Assembly: GCF_023078475.1 (NCBI RefSeq)
Contig: NZ_CP095741.1
Location: forward strand, 3,472,001 to 3,536,000
Reading direction: 5' to 3'
From: Luteibacter aegosomaticola
Lineage (GTDB): Bacteria > Pseudomonadota > Gammaproteobacteria > Xanthomonadales > Rhodanobacteraceae
Length of the DNA stretch: 64,000 nucleotides
Part shown: piece after piece, positions 25,190 to 33,844 of the stretch
How positions within the stretch are numbered: the stretch's first letter is position 1
Layout of the letters: each line of letters opens with the position of its first letter
Position numbers and translations under genes: made by a program
Notes under the pieces: model-generated
Told to the model about the DNA's origin: nothing
The model's input: the letters and a program-made list of their open reading frames with translations, nothing else
The model's database searches: none

Positions 25190-27010
25190 TCAGGGCTGCC
25201 AAACCTGCCCACCCGGATTCGATAGCTGCCGGTCGAGGTAGTACGCTGCACTGATGAACGCCAGATGGGTAAGCGCCTGCGGGAAATTACCCAGCTGCTC
25301 ACCACGCAGGCTGAGTTCCTCGGCAAACAGGCCCAGGTGGTTCGAGTACAACACCCCGCGCGCCATGATTTCCCGTGCCTCGTGCAACCGGCCCGCACGC
25401 GCCAGGCACTCGACGTACCAGAACGTACACGTGGTGAACGCACCCTCCCCGCCCTCGAGGCCATCCGCGTTGCGGTAGCGGAACACCAGACCGTCGTCGG
25501 TCAACTGATCGCGGATCGCATCCAGGGTCGCGAGCCACACCGGGTCGGTCGCGGAGACGAAGCGCACCAGCGGCATCATCAGCAATGAGGCGTCGAGATC
25601 GGTGCCGCCCTTGGTCTGCACGAAATACCCGTGCTCCGGGTGCCTGAAATTCGCCCAGATATCCTCGGCGATACGATCGCGCTCCGCCGCCCACTCCACC
25701 ATCGGCCCGGGCAGCGAGCGCTTGCCGGCGAGCCGGAACGCCCGATCCAGCGCTACCCAGCACATCAACCGCGAATGCAGGAAATGCCGCGGCTTGTCGC
25801 GGATTTCCCAAATGCCCTCGTCGGCGTCACGCCAGTGCCGCGATACGTGATCGACCATCTTGCGCACGTGCATCCAGCCGCTGTGGCTCATCGCGGTGCC
25901 GTACTTGTTGGCCAGGTACAGGCTATCCATCAGCTCGCCGAAGATATCCAGCTGGGTCTGCGTGCGCGCAGCGTTACCGATACGCACCGGTACCGAGCCG
26001 GCGTAACCCGCGAAGTGAGATAGCGCCTGCTCTTCCGCTGCCTCGTCGCCATTGATCGCGTACATGATCCGCAGCGAGGAATGCTTATCGAGCGCAGCGA
26101 CGCGATCCTCGATCCAGGCGCGGAACTTCTCGGCCTCATCAACATAGCCAAGACGCATGAACGCATACACCGTAAACGAGGCATCCCGAATCCACGTCGC
26201 CCGGTAATCCCAGTTCCGCTCCGCGCCGGTTGCTTCGGGCAAGCCGAACGTCGCCGCCGCGGCGATGGAGCCGAACTTGTGCGAGGTAAGCAGCTTCAAC
26301 ACCAGGGCCGACCGATCCACGCGTTCGCGCCAGCGGCCCCGGTAGTTCGATCGTCGCGTCCAGCGGCGCCACGCTTCGAGCGTGTCCTTGAACGCCGCCT
26401 CGCACTCGTCCGTCGTCAGCGGATCGTGCTCCTCATCGCCCAGGACAAACCAGGCGTCGTGGCCGGGAACGAGGGAAAAACGTGCCTCGGCCTCGCCGTC
26501 ACCGAGCTTCAGGGGCAGGTTGGCCGAGAGCCTTAGCGAGTGCTTGCCGGCATGGAACACGGCGGTCTCACCATAGGCCTCTACCGTCGGCACCTCCCGC
26601 GCATAGTCGAAGCGCGGGCGGCAACGCACGTGGATATCCACCTTGCCGCGTAGCACGCGTACGCAGCGCACGAGCGCCCGCGGCACGCGCACATCCGCCT
26701 CGGGATGCGGCATGAAATCCGTGAGTTCGACGCTCCCCTCTTCCGACATCCAGCGCGTGATCAGCACATTGGTCTCGGGGACGTATAGCTGCATCCGCCG
26801 CGCGTCGTGCAGCAGCGGTTCAACACTGAACTCGCCGCCATTCTCCGGATCGAGCAGCGCGGCGAAGATCGTAGGGCTGTCCAGGTGCGGCCAGCACATG
26901 AAGTCCACCGTGCCATCGGTGGCTACGAGGGCCGTGGTGCCCATATCGCCGACGATGCCGTGTTCACTGATATGGCGGCCGGGGACCGGGTTCGGGTGGT
27001 GTGGTGGCAC
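25190..27010 (-). CDS. glycoside hydrolase family 15 protein (glucoamylase/trehalase-like)
   Basis: A 606-residue protein by the start chosen here. The N-terminal trehalase-like domain (HISEHGIVGDMGTTALVATDG..DFMCWP) is followed by the GH15 (alpha/alpha)6 barrel with NWDYRATWIRDASFTVYAF, NAARTQTQLDIFGELMDSLY and IWEIRDKPRHFLHSRLMCW, whose Glu in IWEIR is the expected general acid. It should hydrolyse an alpha-glucoside; trehalose or alpha-glucan cannot be told apart. An ATG at 27118 lies between two operator palindromes, so the GTG at 27010, with GGAG 8 nt upstream, is preferred. Confidence 0.82.
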   Translation of the reverse strand: MPPHHPNPVPGRHISEHGIVGDMGTTALVATDGTVDFMCWPHLDSPTIFAALLDPENGGEFSVEPLLHDARRMQLYVPETNVLITRWMSEEGSVELTDFMPHPEADVRVPRALVRCVRVLRGKVDIHVRCRPRFDYAREVPTVEAYGETAVFHAGKHSLRLSANLPLKLGDGEAEARFSLVPGHDAWFVLGDEEHDPLTTDECEAAFKDTLEAWRRWTRRSNYRGRWRERVDRSALVLKLLTSHKFGSIAAAATFGLPEATGAERNWDYRATWIRDASFTVYAFMRLGYVDEAEKFRAWIEDRVAALDKHSSLRIMYAINGDEAAEEQALSHFAGYAGSVPVRIGNAARTQTQLDIFGELMDSLYLANKYGTAMSHSGWMHVRKMVDHVSRHWRDADEGIWEIRDKPRHFLHSRLMCWVALDRAFRLAGKRSLPGPMVEWAAERDRIAEDIWANFRHPEHGYFVQTKGGTDLDASLLMMPLVRFVSATDPVWLATLDAIRDQLTDDGLVFRYRNADGLEGGEGAFTTCTFWYVECLARAGRLHEAREIMARGVLYSNHLGLFAEELSLRGEQLGNFPQALTHLAFISAAYYLDRQLSNPGGQVWQP

Positions 27011-27101
27011 TGGGGGAGCTCCGCAACCGTCTTCGGGTCCAGCAATGCCATGGCCGGTGTGAAGGCGAGGCCGAACGCCGTTCGAGCCTCTGCACACAAT
27101 G

Positions 27102-27136
27102 TAACCGATCGGTTGCATTACGTAACCGATCGGTTA
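27102..27136. promoter_or_regulatory. twin palindromic operators, TetR-type
   Basis: Two identical 12-bp perfect palindromes AACCGATCGGTT (27103-27114 and 27124-27135) lie 21 bp apart, two helical turns. The right one extends to the 14-mer TAACCGATCGGTTA. They sit between the divergent GH15 gene and the membrane-protein/XRE genes, so one regulator could control both sides. The sequence type is common for TetR-family repressors; no tetR gene is in the window. Confidence 0.7.
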
Positions 27137-27173
27137 TACGCTCCACGTCGCCATCCACAGGGGGAATAGCGCC

Positions 27174-27623
27174 ATGACCACGGAACCGCTCGACACGACC
27201 GACCTGCTCATCCGCCGCGAGCGCCGCGGTATCGCGGGCGCTCTGGTCCTGATGCTGGTGCTGGTCGCGGGCGCCGCGATGGTCTGGGTGAATGCACCCA
27301 TCCGGGCGACTTCGCCGTTCTTCTTCGCCGCCGCGCTCGCGGTTCCGCTCATCGTGGTCATGTCGCTGGGGCGTACGTTGCTCGGCCGTCGTGACCTCGC
27401 GGCCAAGCGGGCCGCCGTGCGCGACGATGAAGGCCGCCAGGCCGCGATCGACCGCGCCAGCCGCTATGCGCTGGTAGCCACGCTGGCACCGATGGCAACC
27501 TATGCCCTGCTCTCGCATGCCTATCCGTTCCCGGCGCCCGTCGCTGTGTTGCTCGCGGGCTTCGTTGTGCTGGGCGCGGGCACTTTCCTGGTGGCGTTCC
27601 TCGTCCTGGACCGCGCCGCGTGA
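27174..27623 (+). CDS. four-helix membrane protein of unknown function
   Basis: A 149-residue protein with four hydrophobic segments (near residues 20-40, 48-64, 100-115 and 122-143) and a charged loop (RRDLAAKRAAVRDDEGRQ) between the second and third. No enzyme motif is visible. Its stop overlaps the GTG start of a small XRE regulator. Such membrane-protein/HTH pairs are common in bacteria and are often controlled by the HTH protein. The twin palindromes at 27102-27136 lie just upstream. Confidence 0.72.
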   Translation: MTTEPLDTTDLLIRRERRGIAGALVLMLVLVAGAAMVWVNAPIRATSPFFFAAALAVPLIVVMSLGRTLLGRRDLAAKRAAVRDDEGRQAAIDRASRYALVATLAPMATYALLSHAYPFPAPVAVLLAGFVVLGAGTFLVAFLVLDRAA

Positions 27624-27826
27624 GCGAGAGCGGCCTCTCCAACCGCCTGAAGGTGCTGCGGGCGGAACGCGACCTGACCCAGGCCGACCTGGCCGATCAG
27701 GTCGGCACCACGCGCAAATCCATCAATGCCATCGAGGCCGGCCGCATGGTGCCTTCCACCCTGCTCGCCCTGAAGTTGGCACGCGCGCTCGGCGTGCCCG
27801 TCGAGGCCATCTTCGAACTGGCCTAG
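27620..27826 (+). CDS. small XRE-family transcriptional regulator
   Basis: A 68-residue protein that is essentially one HTH_3 domain: LKVLRAERDLTQADLADQVGTTRKSINAIEAGRMVPSTLLALKLARALGVPVEAIFEL. The recognition helix is in TTRKSINAIEAG. This length and sequence type (YozG/YgzD-like) is a stand-alone DNA-binding protein. It starts with GTG inside the stop of the upstream membrane-protein gene (GTGA overlap), so the two are translationally coupled. Confidence 0.85.
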   Translation: MSESGLSNRLKVLRAERDLTQADLADQVGTTRKSINAIEAGRMVPSTLLALKLARALGVPVEAIFELA

Positions 27827-30051
27827 AACTCCAACCGGTAGGCGACCTTCACCAGGCCTTCGTTCACGTCCTTCAGCGAGAAGCCGTGGCGGAACTGCGA
27901 ATCCACCTCATCGTTCGTATCCTGCTCGTAACCGCCGCGGTTGTAGACGATGTACAGGTTCGATAGGGGCGCGATCTCATAGCGGTAGCGCACCTGGAAG
28001 CCGAGGTTGGCGACGCCCAGCCCGTCGATCGGTTCGTCGCTGGGTGTGGCGTGGCCGGTGGGACTGATCTGATACGCGCCACGCAGCTTCGCGCCCACGG
28101 CCAGCGTCTGCAGCTTCACGCGCAGTTCCTGGCGGTTCCCGAAGTTCCAGTTCAGGCCGCTATCGATGCCGACGGTACGGCCATCGAACGAGCCCACGAG
28201 ATTGTCGTGCTGCCAGATCAGCCAGTTCGGGTCCCACTCGTAGCTCGCGCCAGCGAAGACGCTGAACGCATCGGTGATGAAGTACGTGGGGACGAACTTG
28301 AAGTAATACCCAAGGCGATGGAAACCGCTGAGCTCGTTACCGCTGATAAAACCCTCGGCCTCCCAGCTCCAGCGCCCGATGCGCGGGCGTTCGCGTTCGT
28401 AGTAAAGCTTCGCCGTGGGCGGGTTATGCACCGGGTTGCCGCCACGGGTGAGCAGATCGTCGTAGGAGGCCGTGAAGCTGTCGAGGCGCCACTGCTCCAT
28501 GCCGCCGTCCTTGCGGTTGGCATTGAGCTGGACGCGGAAGCGGCGATGCACCGTGAGGCCTTCGGTGTTGTCCAGCGCCGAGATGCGATAGCGCCACAAC
28601 AACGACGTGTACGCTGAATCCGCCGGCATGCTGGTGACGCGCTGACGCACTTCCCAGTGCAGGTATTCCATGTCGTTGCGCGGCAGGTAGCCAAAATCGT
28701 CGATATCCAGACGGTGGCCGAAGTACATGCCGAGCCACTGCTGGGCCCACGTATCATTCATCTGCCAATACGCGATGGAGGTGGCGCCCAGCCCCGAGCT
28801 ATTCGCCTGCGGCTGGTCGATCTTGCTGCCCACCACGTTGCTGGTGATGTTGAACGCCTCGTTCGGCTGCCAGCGGTGATCCAGGCCGAGAACATTGGCA
28901 TCGCGATCGAGGTACGGGTGGTTCACTCGCGTCGCCAGCATGCCGAAGCTCTGCGTATCCACGGTACGCAGCAGGCGTAGCGCGCCAAAGGTGCGGCCGG
29001 CATCGCCCTTCTCCTGCGCCGTGAGGATGCCGTAGCTGGTCTGGCCGACGCTGCCGTTGACCTTCACCGCCGCCGAAATATCGGCCGGGCCGTGACCATC
29101 ATCCGCCTCGCCGCCGACGCGGCGCGTATACACCAGCTGCGAATCGTCATCGAGCAGGCTGAAATCGAAGATGCCCTGGTTTTCGGTAAAGAACGGGCGC
29201 TTGTCCGTAAAGAAGGTTTCTTCCGGCGAGAAGTTCACGACGAGGTCGTCGCTTTCCACCTGCCCGAAGTCGGGGTTAAGCGTAGCGGTGAGCTGAGTCT
29301 GGCCGTTCGGCTTCCACAGGATATCGGCGCCTTCCTGGAACGACGCACCGCCATGGCCGTGCTCCACCTTGCCCACGACGTACGGCGTCACGGCGAACAG
29401 CGATTGCGTGTACGCCGGCATCCGCACCTTGTTGAACACCGACAGGAAGCGCCCCTGGTCGAAGCTCACCGCCGGCCACGCCATACGCTCGCCGGTGCTG
29501 CCAATGACGCGGTCGATATACAGGCCGATCGTGCGCGTATCGCCTTCGGGCTTGCGCATCTGCGCGACGTACCACGGGATCAGCACTTCCACGCTGTAGC
29601 CGTTTTCATCCTCGCTGACGGCGTGGTCCCAGATGCCATCCCAGTCGTAGCTGAAGTCGGATTCGTTGGTGATCACTTCGTCGGCGATGCCGCCGGTGGA
29701 TTTCACCTCGAAATCGAACCCGGTGCGGCCATCGCCATCGAAATCCACCATCACGTTGATGCGGTCGACCAGCGCATCTTCATCGCGGCGCGCCGCCTGG
29801 CGCGAGCGTGGAATGTCAGGCGACTGGGTGACACGAATGGCCACGGCGAGGCCCTTTGGCGTCGACAACACCCAGGCTTCGGTCGGCTGCGAACCCGGCT
29901 TGCCGGTACGCGGCTGGGTCTGGCGGAAATCGGTGATGTGCTGCGCGCCCTGCCACTCGGCCGGGTCGATATGGCCATCGATCACCACCTCCGCGTGGGC
30001 GGCGGTGGTGGCAAGGGCCAGGGCAAGGAAAGCGGTAAAGCGGCGGCGCAT
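27823..30051 (-). CDS. outer-membrane protein with N-terminal CBM9-like domain (DUF5916 type)
   Basis: A 742-residue exported protein. Signal peptide RRRFTAFLALALATTAAHA is followed by a carbohydrate-binding-family-9-like domain (VIDGHIDPAEWQGA to about residue 200, with the DFDGDGRTGFDFEV segment) and a long beta-rich region ending in YNRGGYEQDTNDEVD and a C-terminal VKVAYRLEF, consistent with an outer-membrane beta barrel. Members are annotated as DUF5916/CBM9 proteins; ligand and function are unknown. It converges with the XRE gene, their ends overlapping by 4 nt. Confidence 0.8.
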   Translation of the reverse strand: MRRRFTAFLALALATTAAHAEVVIDGHIDPAEWQGAQHITDFRQTQPRTGKPGSQPTEAWVLSTPKGLAVAIRVTQSPDIPRSRQAARRDEDALVDRINVMVDFDGDGRTGFDFEVKSTGGIADEVITNESDFSYDWDGIWDHAVSEDENGYSVEVLIPWYVAQMRKPEGDTRTIGLYIDRVIGSTGERMAWPAVSFDQGRFLSVFNKVRMPAYTQSLFAVTPYVVGKVEHGHGGASFQEGADILWKPNGQTQLTATLNPDFGQVESDDLVVNFSPEETFFTDKRPFFTENQGIFDFSLLDDDSQLVYTRRVGGEADDGHGPADISAAVKVNGSVGQTSYGILTAQEKGDAGRTFGALRLLRTVDTQSFGMLATRVNHPYLDRDANVLGLDHRWQPNEAFNITSNVVGSKIDQPQANSSGLGATSIAYWQMNDTWAQQWLGMYFGHRLDIDDFGYLPRNDMEYLHWEVRQRVTSMPADSAYTSLLWRYRISALDNTEGLTVHRRFRVQLNANRKDGGMEQWRLDSFTASYDDLLTRGGNPVHNPPTAKLYYERERPRIGRWSWEAEGFISGNELSGFHRLGYYFKFVPTYFITDAFSVFAGASYEWDPNWLIWQHDNLVGSFDGRTVGIDSGLNWNFGNRQELRVKLQTLAVGAKLRGAYQISPTGHATPSDEPIDGLGVANLGFQVRYRYEIAPLSNLYIVYNRGGYEQDTNDEVDSQFRHGFSLKDVNEGLVKVAYRLEF

Positions 30052-30131
30052 GCAGGGTCCGGTCCGAAAAATCCTGCGGAATGGATGCCTGCCGGCTCGT
30101 AAAGGTTTGCCATGACCGGTGGCACAGGCGC

Positions 30132-31019
30132 CTAGTTCGTTTCCCTGATGAGGTCGATCAGGGCCCGCAGCGTCGCGGGCACGTGGCGCCGGCCGGGGTA
30201 GTACAGGGCCAGGCGGTCGAAAGGCGGGGTCCATTCGCCCAGGACGCTTTCCAGCCGTCCGGCCGCGATATCGGCTTCGACGTCGTACTCGCTGAGGTAG
30301 ACCAGTCCGATGCCGGCCAGGGCCGCCGCGCGGAGCAAGTGCGGCTCATCCAGGGTCACATGGCCCGGCACGTCCACGCTCAACGCCTCGCCGTGGCGCT
30401 CGAACTCCCAGTGGTAGATATGGCCCGAGGCCATTCGGGCCCGAACCGAGGTGTGCCGGGCGAGGTCTCCCGGCGATTCCGGCCGGCCATGCCGCGCGAA
30501 ATAGTCCGGGGAACCCACCACCAGGTGGCGGATCCGTGGCCCCAACGGCACGGCCACCATATCCCCCGGGACGATATCGGTGGTGCGGAAGCCGGCGTCA
30601 TAGCCATCACGGACGATGTCGATCATCCGGGCCTCGGTCACCAGTTCCAGTTGCACGCGCGGATAACGCTGCATGTAGGGAATGAGCAGCGGTTGCATGA
30701 GCCGGCGGGCCGCGCCCGTCGACGTGTTCAGGCGCAGGCTGCCGACCAGTTCGTCGCTGGTTTCGCCCGCCCGGGCCATGGCATCGCGGATACCGGAGAC
30801 GGCCGGACCGACGTCGTCGACGAAGCGCACACCGGCGTCAGTCAGGCGGACGCTGCGCGTAGTGCGGTGGAACAGGCGGGTGCCCAGCCGGGCTTCCAGG
30901 GCGGCAACGGACTGGCTCAAGGCCGAGGTGGACATCTCCAGCTCGGCTGCCGCCGCGCGGAAGCTGCCGTGGCGGGCCACGGCCAGCACGGCTTCGAGTT
31001 CGGTCAGGCCACTGCGCAT
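30132..31019 (-). CDS. LysR-family transcriptional regulator
   Basis: A 295-residue LysR regulator with the N-terminal winged HTH (AVLAVARHGSFRAAAAELEMSTSALSQSVAALEARLGTRLF) and the effector domain from about residue 90. The ATG at 31019 has an AGGAG site 7 nt upstream; the ATG at 31037 is possible but lacks one. It is transcribed away from the aldehyde dehydrogenase gene at 31123, with 103 nt between them, the usual layout for a LysR regulator and its target. The inducer is unknown. Confidence 0.88.
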   Translation of the reverse strand: MRSGLTELEAVLAVARHGSFRAAAAELEMSTSALSQSVAALEARLGTRLFHRTTRSVRLTDAGVRFVDDVGPAVSGIRDAMARAGETSDELVGSLRLNTSTGAARRLMQPLLIPYMQRYPRVQLELVTEARMIDIVRDGYDAGFRTTDIVPGDMVAVPLGPRIRHLVVGSPDYFARHGRPESPGDLARHTSVRARMASGHIYHWEFERHGEALSVDVPGHVTLDEPHLLRAAALAGIGLVYLSEYDVEADIAAGRLESVLGEWTPPFDRLALYYPGRRHVPATLRALIDLIRETN

Positions 31020-31122
31020 TATCCGCTCCTGCTTCATACCGCATTCGGATTTGTCCAGCTTATCAGGTCAATGCGTTGTCCTCATCCTTGGGTGGTCCCC
31101 GAATCGCACTGGAGTACCCAGC

Positions 31123-32544
31123 ATGTATGAGCTCAACCAGATCTATATCGACGGCGCCTTCGCTACCCCGCACGGCGACGAGCGCTTTGAGCTGTTCAAC
31201 CCGGCCACCGAAGCCGTTATAGGCACCGTCCAGCTTGCCGATGCCGAGGACGCCCAGCGCGCCATCGCCGCCGCGAAGCGCGCCCTGCCCGGCTGGTCGC
31301 GGACGAGCCTGCCCGAGCGCGCCGCCCTGCTCCGCCGCATGCATGCCGCCGTCGCGGCACGTGAGGATGAGCTGTTCGATGCCATCGTCGAGGAATACGG
31401 CGCGCCCACCTCGCGCGGTCGCTGGATGGCCCAGTACGCTGCCCAGGTGTTCCTTGATGCCATTCACGCGATGGAGCATTTCGAATTCGAGCGCAAGCTC
31501 GGCATCGCCCATGTGGTGATGCAGCCGGTCGGCGTGGTTGGGCTCATCACGCCTTGGAACAGCAATGCCAGCTTTATCACCGGCAAGCTTGCCTCGGCGT
31601 TGGCCACCGGCTGCACGGCCGTGATCAAGCCGAGCGAAATGAGTGCGCTGCAGACGCGCGTGGTGATGGAAGCGCTGCATGAGGCGGGCGCACCTGCTGG
31701 CGTCTTCAATATCGTGACCGGCCGTGGCGACGTCGTCGGTGCGGCCATCGTCGACAGCCCCGATGTGCGCAAGGTGTCGTTCACCGGTTCCACGGCGGTG
31801 GGCAAGAGCATCCTTCGTTCCGCCGCCAGCGACATCAAACGCGTGACGCTGGAACTCGGTGGCAAGTCGCCGACGATCATCCTGGATGACGCCGACTTCG
31901 CCACCGCCGTACCCATGGCGATCCAGGCGGGCTTCATGAATAGCGGGCAGGCGTGCATCGCCGGTACGCGCATCCTCGTGCCGCGTTCGCGGCTTGCGGA
32001 GTTCGAGGCGCTCGCCGTCGCTGCCGTTGAGAGCTGCGTTTCCGGCGATCCCGCCCATGCGGAGACGACGATCGGCCCGATGGTGAGCCAGAAGCAGTGG
32101 GACCGCGTGCAGTCCTACATCAGCAAGGGCATCGCGGAAGGAGCTCGCCTGCTCGCCGGTGGCGAAGGCCGTCCGGACGGTTACGACCGCGGTTGGCTGG
32201 TCCGCCCCACCCTGTTCACCGACGTGCGCAACGACATGGCCATCGCCCGCGACGAGATCTTCGGGCCGGTGTTGTCGATCATCGCGTACGACGATGAAGA
32301 GGAAGCCATCGCGATCGCCAACGACACGACCTACGGCCTGTCCGCGTACATCGCCACAGGCGACCTGGCCCGCGGCGCCCGCGTCGCCGCTCGCATCGAT
32401 TCCGGCCGGGTCATGGTCAATACCCTCACCCACGAGCCCAAGGCACCGTTCGGTGGCTTCAAGCAATCGGGTCTGGGCCGCGAGAATGGCGTGATCGGGC
32501 TGGAGGCTTACCTCGAGCCGAAGGCGATCATTGGCCTTGGATGA
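31123..32544 (+). CDS. NAD(P)+-dependent aldehyde dehydrogenase
   Basis: A 473-residue aldehyde dehydrogenase with PWNSNASFITGKLASAL, the FTGSTAVGK turn, the general-base Glu in LELGGKSP and the catalytic Cys in NSGQACIAGTRI, and DEIFGPVLSII toward the C terminus. The substrate class is not evident. The upstream in-frame reading to 30682 overlaps the divergent regulator and is rejected; the ATG at 31123 gives a full-length enzyme. It is the likely target of the divergent LysR protein. Its stop lies 1 nt from the stop of the convergent hydrolase gene. Confidence 0.88.
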   Translation: MYELNQIYIDGAFATPHGDERFELFNPATEAVIGTVQLADAEDAQRAIAAAKRALPGWSRTSLPERAALLRRMHAAVAAREDELFDAIVEEYGAPTSRGRWMAQYAAQVFLDAIHAMEHFEFERKLGIAHVVMQPVGVVGLITPWNSNASFITGKLASALATGCTAVIKPSEMSALQTRVVMEALHEAGAPAGVFNIVTGRGDVVGAAIVDSPDVRKVSFTGSTAVGKSILRSAASDIKRVTLELGGKSPTIILDDADFATAVPMAIQAGFMNSGQACIAGTRILVPRSRLAEFEALAVAAVESCVSGDPAHAETTIGPMVSQKQWDRVQSYISKGIAEGARLLAGGEGRPDGYDRGWLVRPTLFTDVRNDMAIARDEIFGPVLSIIAYDDEEEAIAIANDTTYGLSAYIATGDLARGARVAARIDSGRVMVNTLTHEPKAPFGGFKQSGLGRENGVIGLEAYLEPKAIIGLG

Positions 32545-32545
32545 T

Positions 32546-33709
32546 TCACGGTGATGCCGCCGCGGCGCGGAAGCTCACCGCCATGAAGTGCTTCGGGACG
32601 CCGTTTTCGAACGGCGTCTTCTTCATGAAGGTGGCGGCGCTCGCGTCGTGTTTCAGCGTGGCATCCAGGAAGACCAGGACGTAGCGAGCCACCCATGCGT
32701 GGCTCGTGTTCGCGTCTTCGCGGCCGTAATCGGCGATCTGGTCGTCCGCAAAGCGCTCGGCGTTCTTGCGCCGCTGCATCATCGCGCCGAACTCGCCGTG
32801 CGACATGCCAAGCATGTTCACCGTGTAGAGATCGCCGTGCATCCAGGCATTCAATACACTGGGCCCGACGCGGCTGGCCGGCGGGTCGTCGGTATCGAGC
32901 TCTACGTCTTCCAGCCAGTTGGGGAACGCCGAGGTGAAGAACAGCAGCGGGATGCGGATCCGTTCCGGGTGTACGTCGCCGGCCTGCTGCACCAGCGCGG
33001 GGAAGTAACGCATGCTGCCATCCATCGAGGCCAGCGCCTTGATGCGCGGATCGCGCGCTGCCGCGAAGACGGATGCCAGCCCGCCCCAGCTCCAGCTGGC
33101 GACGGCTAGCTGTGATGTATCGGTGTCGGGCAGCGATGCGGCATAGGTGATGAGAAACGCGATGTCCTTTGCCTGGCTGTTGATGCCTTCGATGTCGTCG
33201 GTCATGTCACGCGTCGAAACGCCCATCGATGGGCTCGCGATGACGACGTAGCCGTGGCTGGCGAGGTATTCGCACAGATCGGCGTTTTCCCAGGCTACGG
33301 ATGAGTCGCTGGGAGCGTAGATGACCACCGGGTATTTGCCGGCCGCCATCGGTGCATCGCGACGCGCCCAGAGTGGCGTGGAGGCCATGGCTTTCAGCTG
33401 GGTTCGCCACTTGTTGTGGCCTGGGTCGGGACTGCGGAAGTCGGTTTCGGTGTCGGCCAGCGCGGCGTAGGCGCCCACGGTCATCGCTGCTGCCCTGTTT
33501 CGCTCAGCGGGGTACCAGACCAGGGTCTGCAGCGGGCGATGCCCTGAAGCGCCCCAGGGTCGCGACACGTCAGTGTTCTCAACAACCTTCAGCCCGACCG
33601 CGAGCGGCCCGGGCTTCTGGAGGAATGCAAACGTATCGGCATCGGCGAAAGCCGGTCCCGCGCACAGCATCACCACCACCGCGATGCACCAACGACGCAA
33701 AGGCTTCAT
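32546..33709 (-). CDS. exported alpha/beta hydrolase (PAF-acetylhydrolase/dienelactone-hydrolase-like)
   Basis: A 387-residue protein with signal peptide (RRWCIAVVVMLCAGPAFAD) and an alpha/beta hydrolase domain. The YPVVIYAPSDSSVAWENADLCEYLASHGY block is the strand-helix before the active site, and the nucleophile elbow is probably ASWSWGGLAS, with Trp in place of the usual Gly of GxSxG. A later HGEF His could complete the triad. The substrate is unknown. The start at 33709 gives the signal peptide. Confidence 0.7.
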   Translation of the reverse strand: MKPLRRWCIAVVVMLCAGPAFADADTFAFLQKPGPLAVGLKVVENTDVSRPWGASGHRPLQTLVWYPAERNRAAAMTVGAYAALADTETDFRSPDPGHNKWRTQLKAMASTPLWARRDAPMAAGKYPVVIYAPSDSSVAWENADLCEYLASHGYVVIASPSMGVSTRDMTDDIEGINSQAKDIAFLITYAASLPDTDTSQLAVASWSWGGLASVFAAARDPRIKALASMDGSMRYFPALVQQAGDVHPERIRIPLLFFTSAFPNWLEDVELDTDDPPASRVGPSVLNAWMHGDLYTVNMLGMSHGEFGAMMQRRKNAERFADDQIADYGREDANTSHAWVARYVLVFLDATLKHDASAATFMKKTPFENGVPKHFMAVSFRAAAASP

Positions 33710-33844
33710 GCCTGTCCCCACCAGACGGGTTTCGGGTAGCGCCAATGTAGACGGCTGGCGGCACGGGGCATGTGCCGCAAGTCACCGCCTCCGGCGCGCC
33801 CGGCATGCTACTTTGCGTGGGCCAAACCACACCCTGGGGATCCC

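Noticed and set aside
27011-27118. Extending the GH15 protein to an ATG at 27118
   Set aside because: That ATG lies between two operator palindromes and its leading 36 residues have no family similarity; a GTG with a good ribosome-binding site exists at 27010.
30682-31122. N-terminal extension of the aldehyde dehydrogenase frame
   Set aside because: It overlaps the divergent LysR gene and lacks similarity; MYELNQIYIDG at 31123 is the normal family start.
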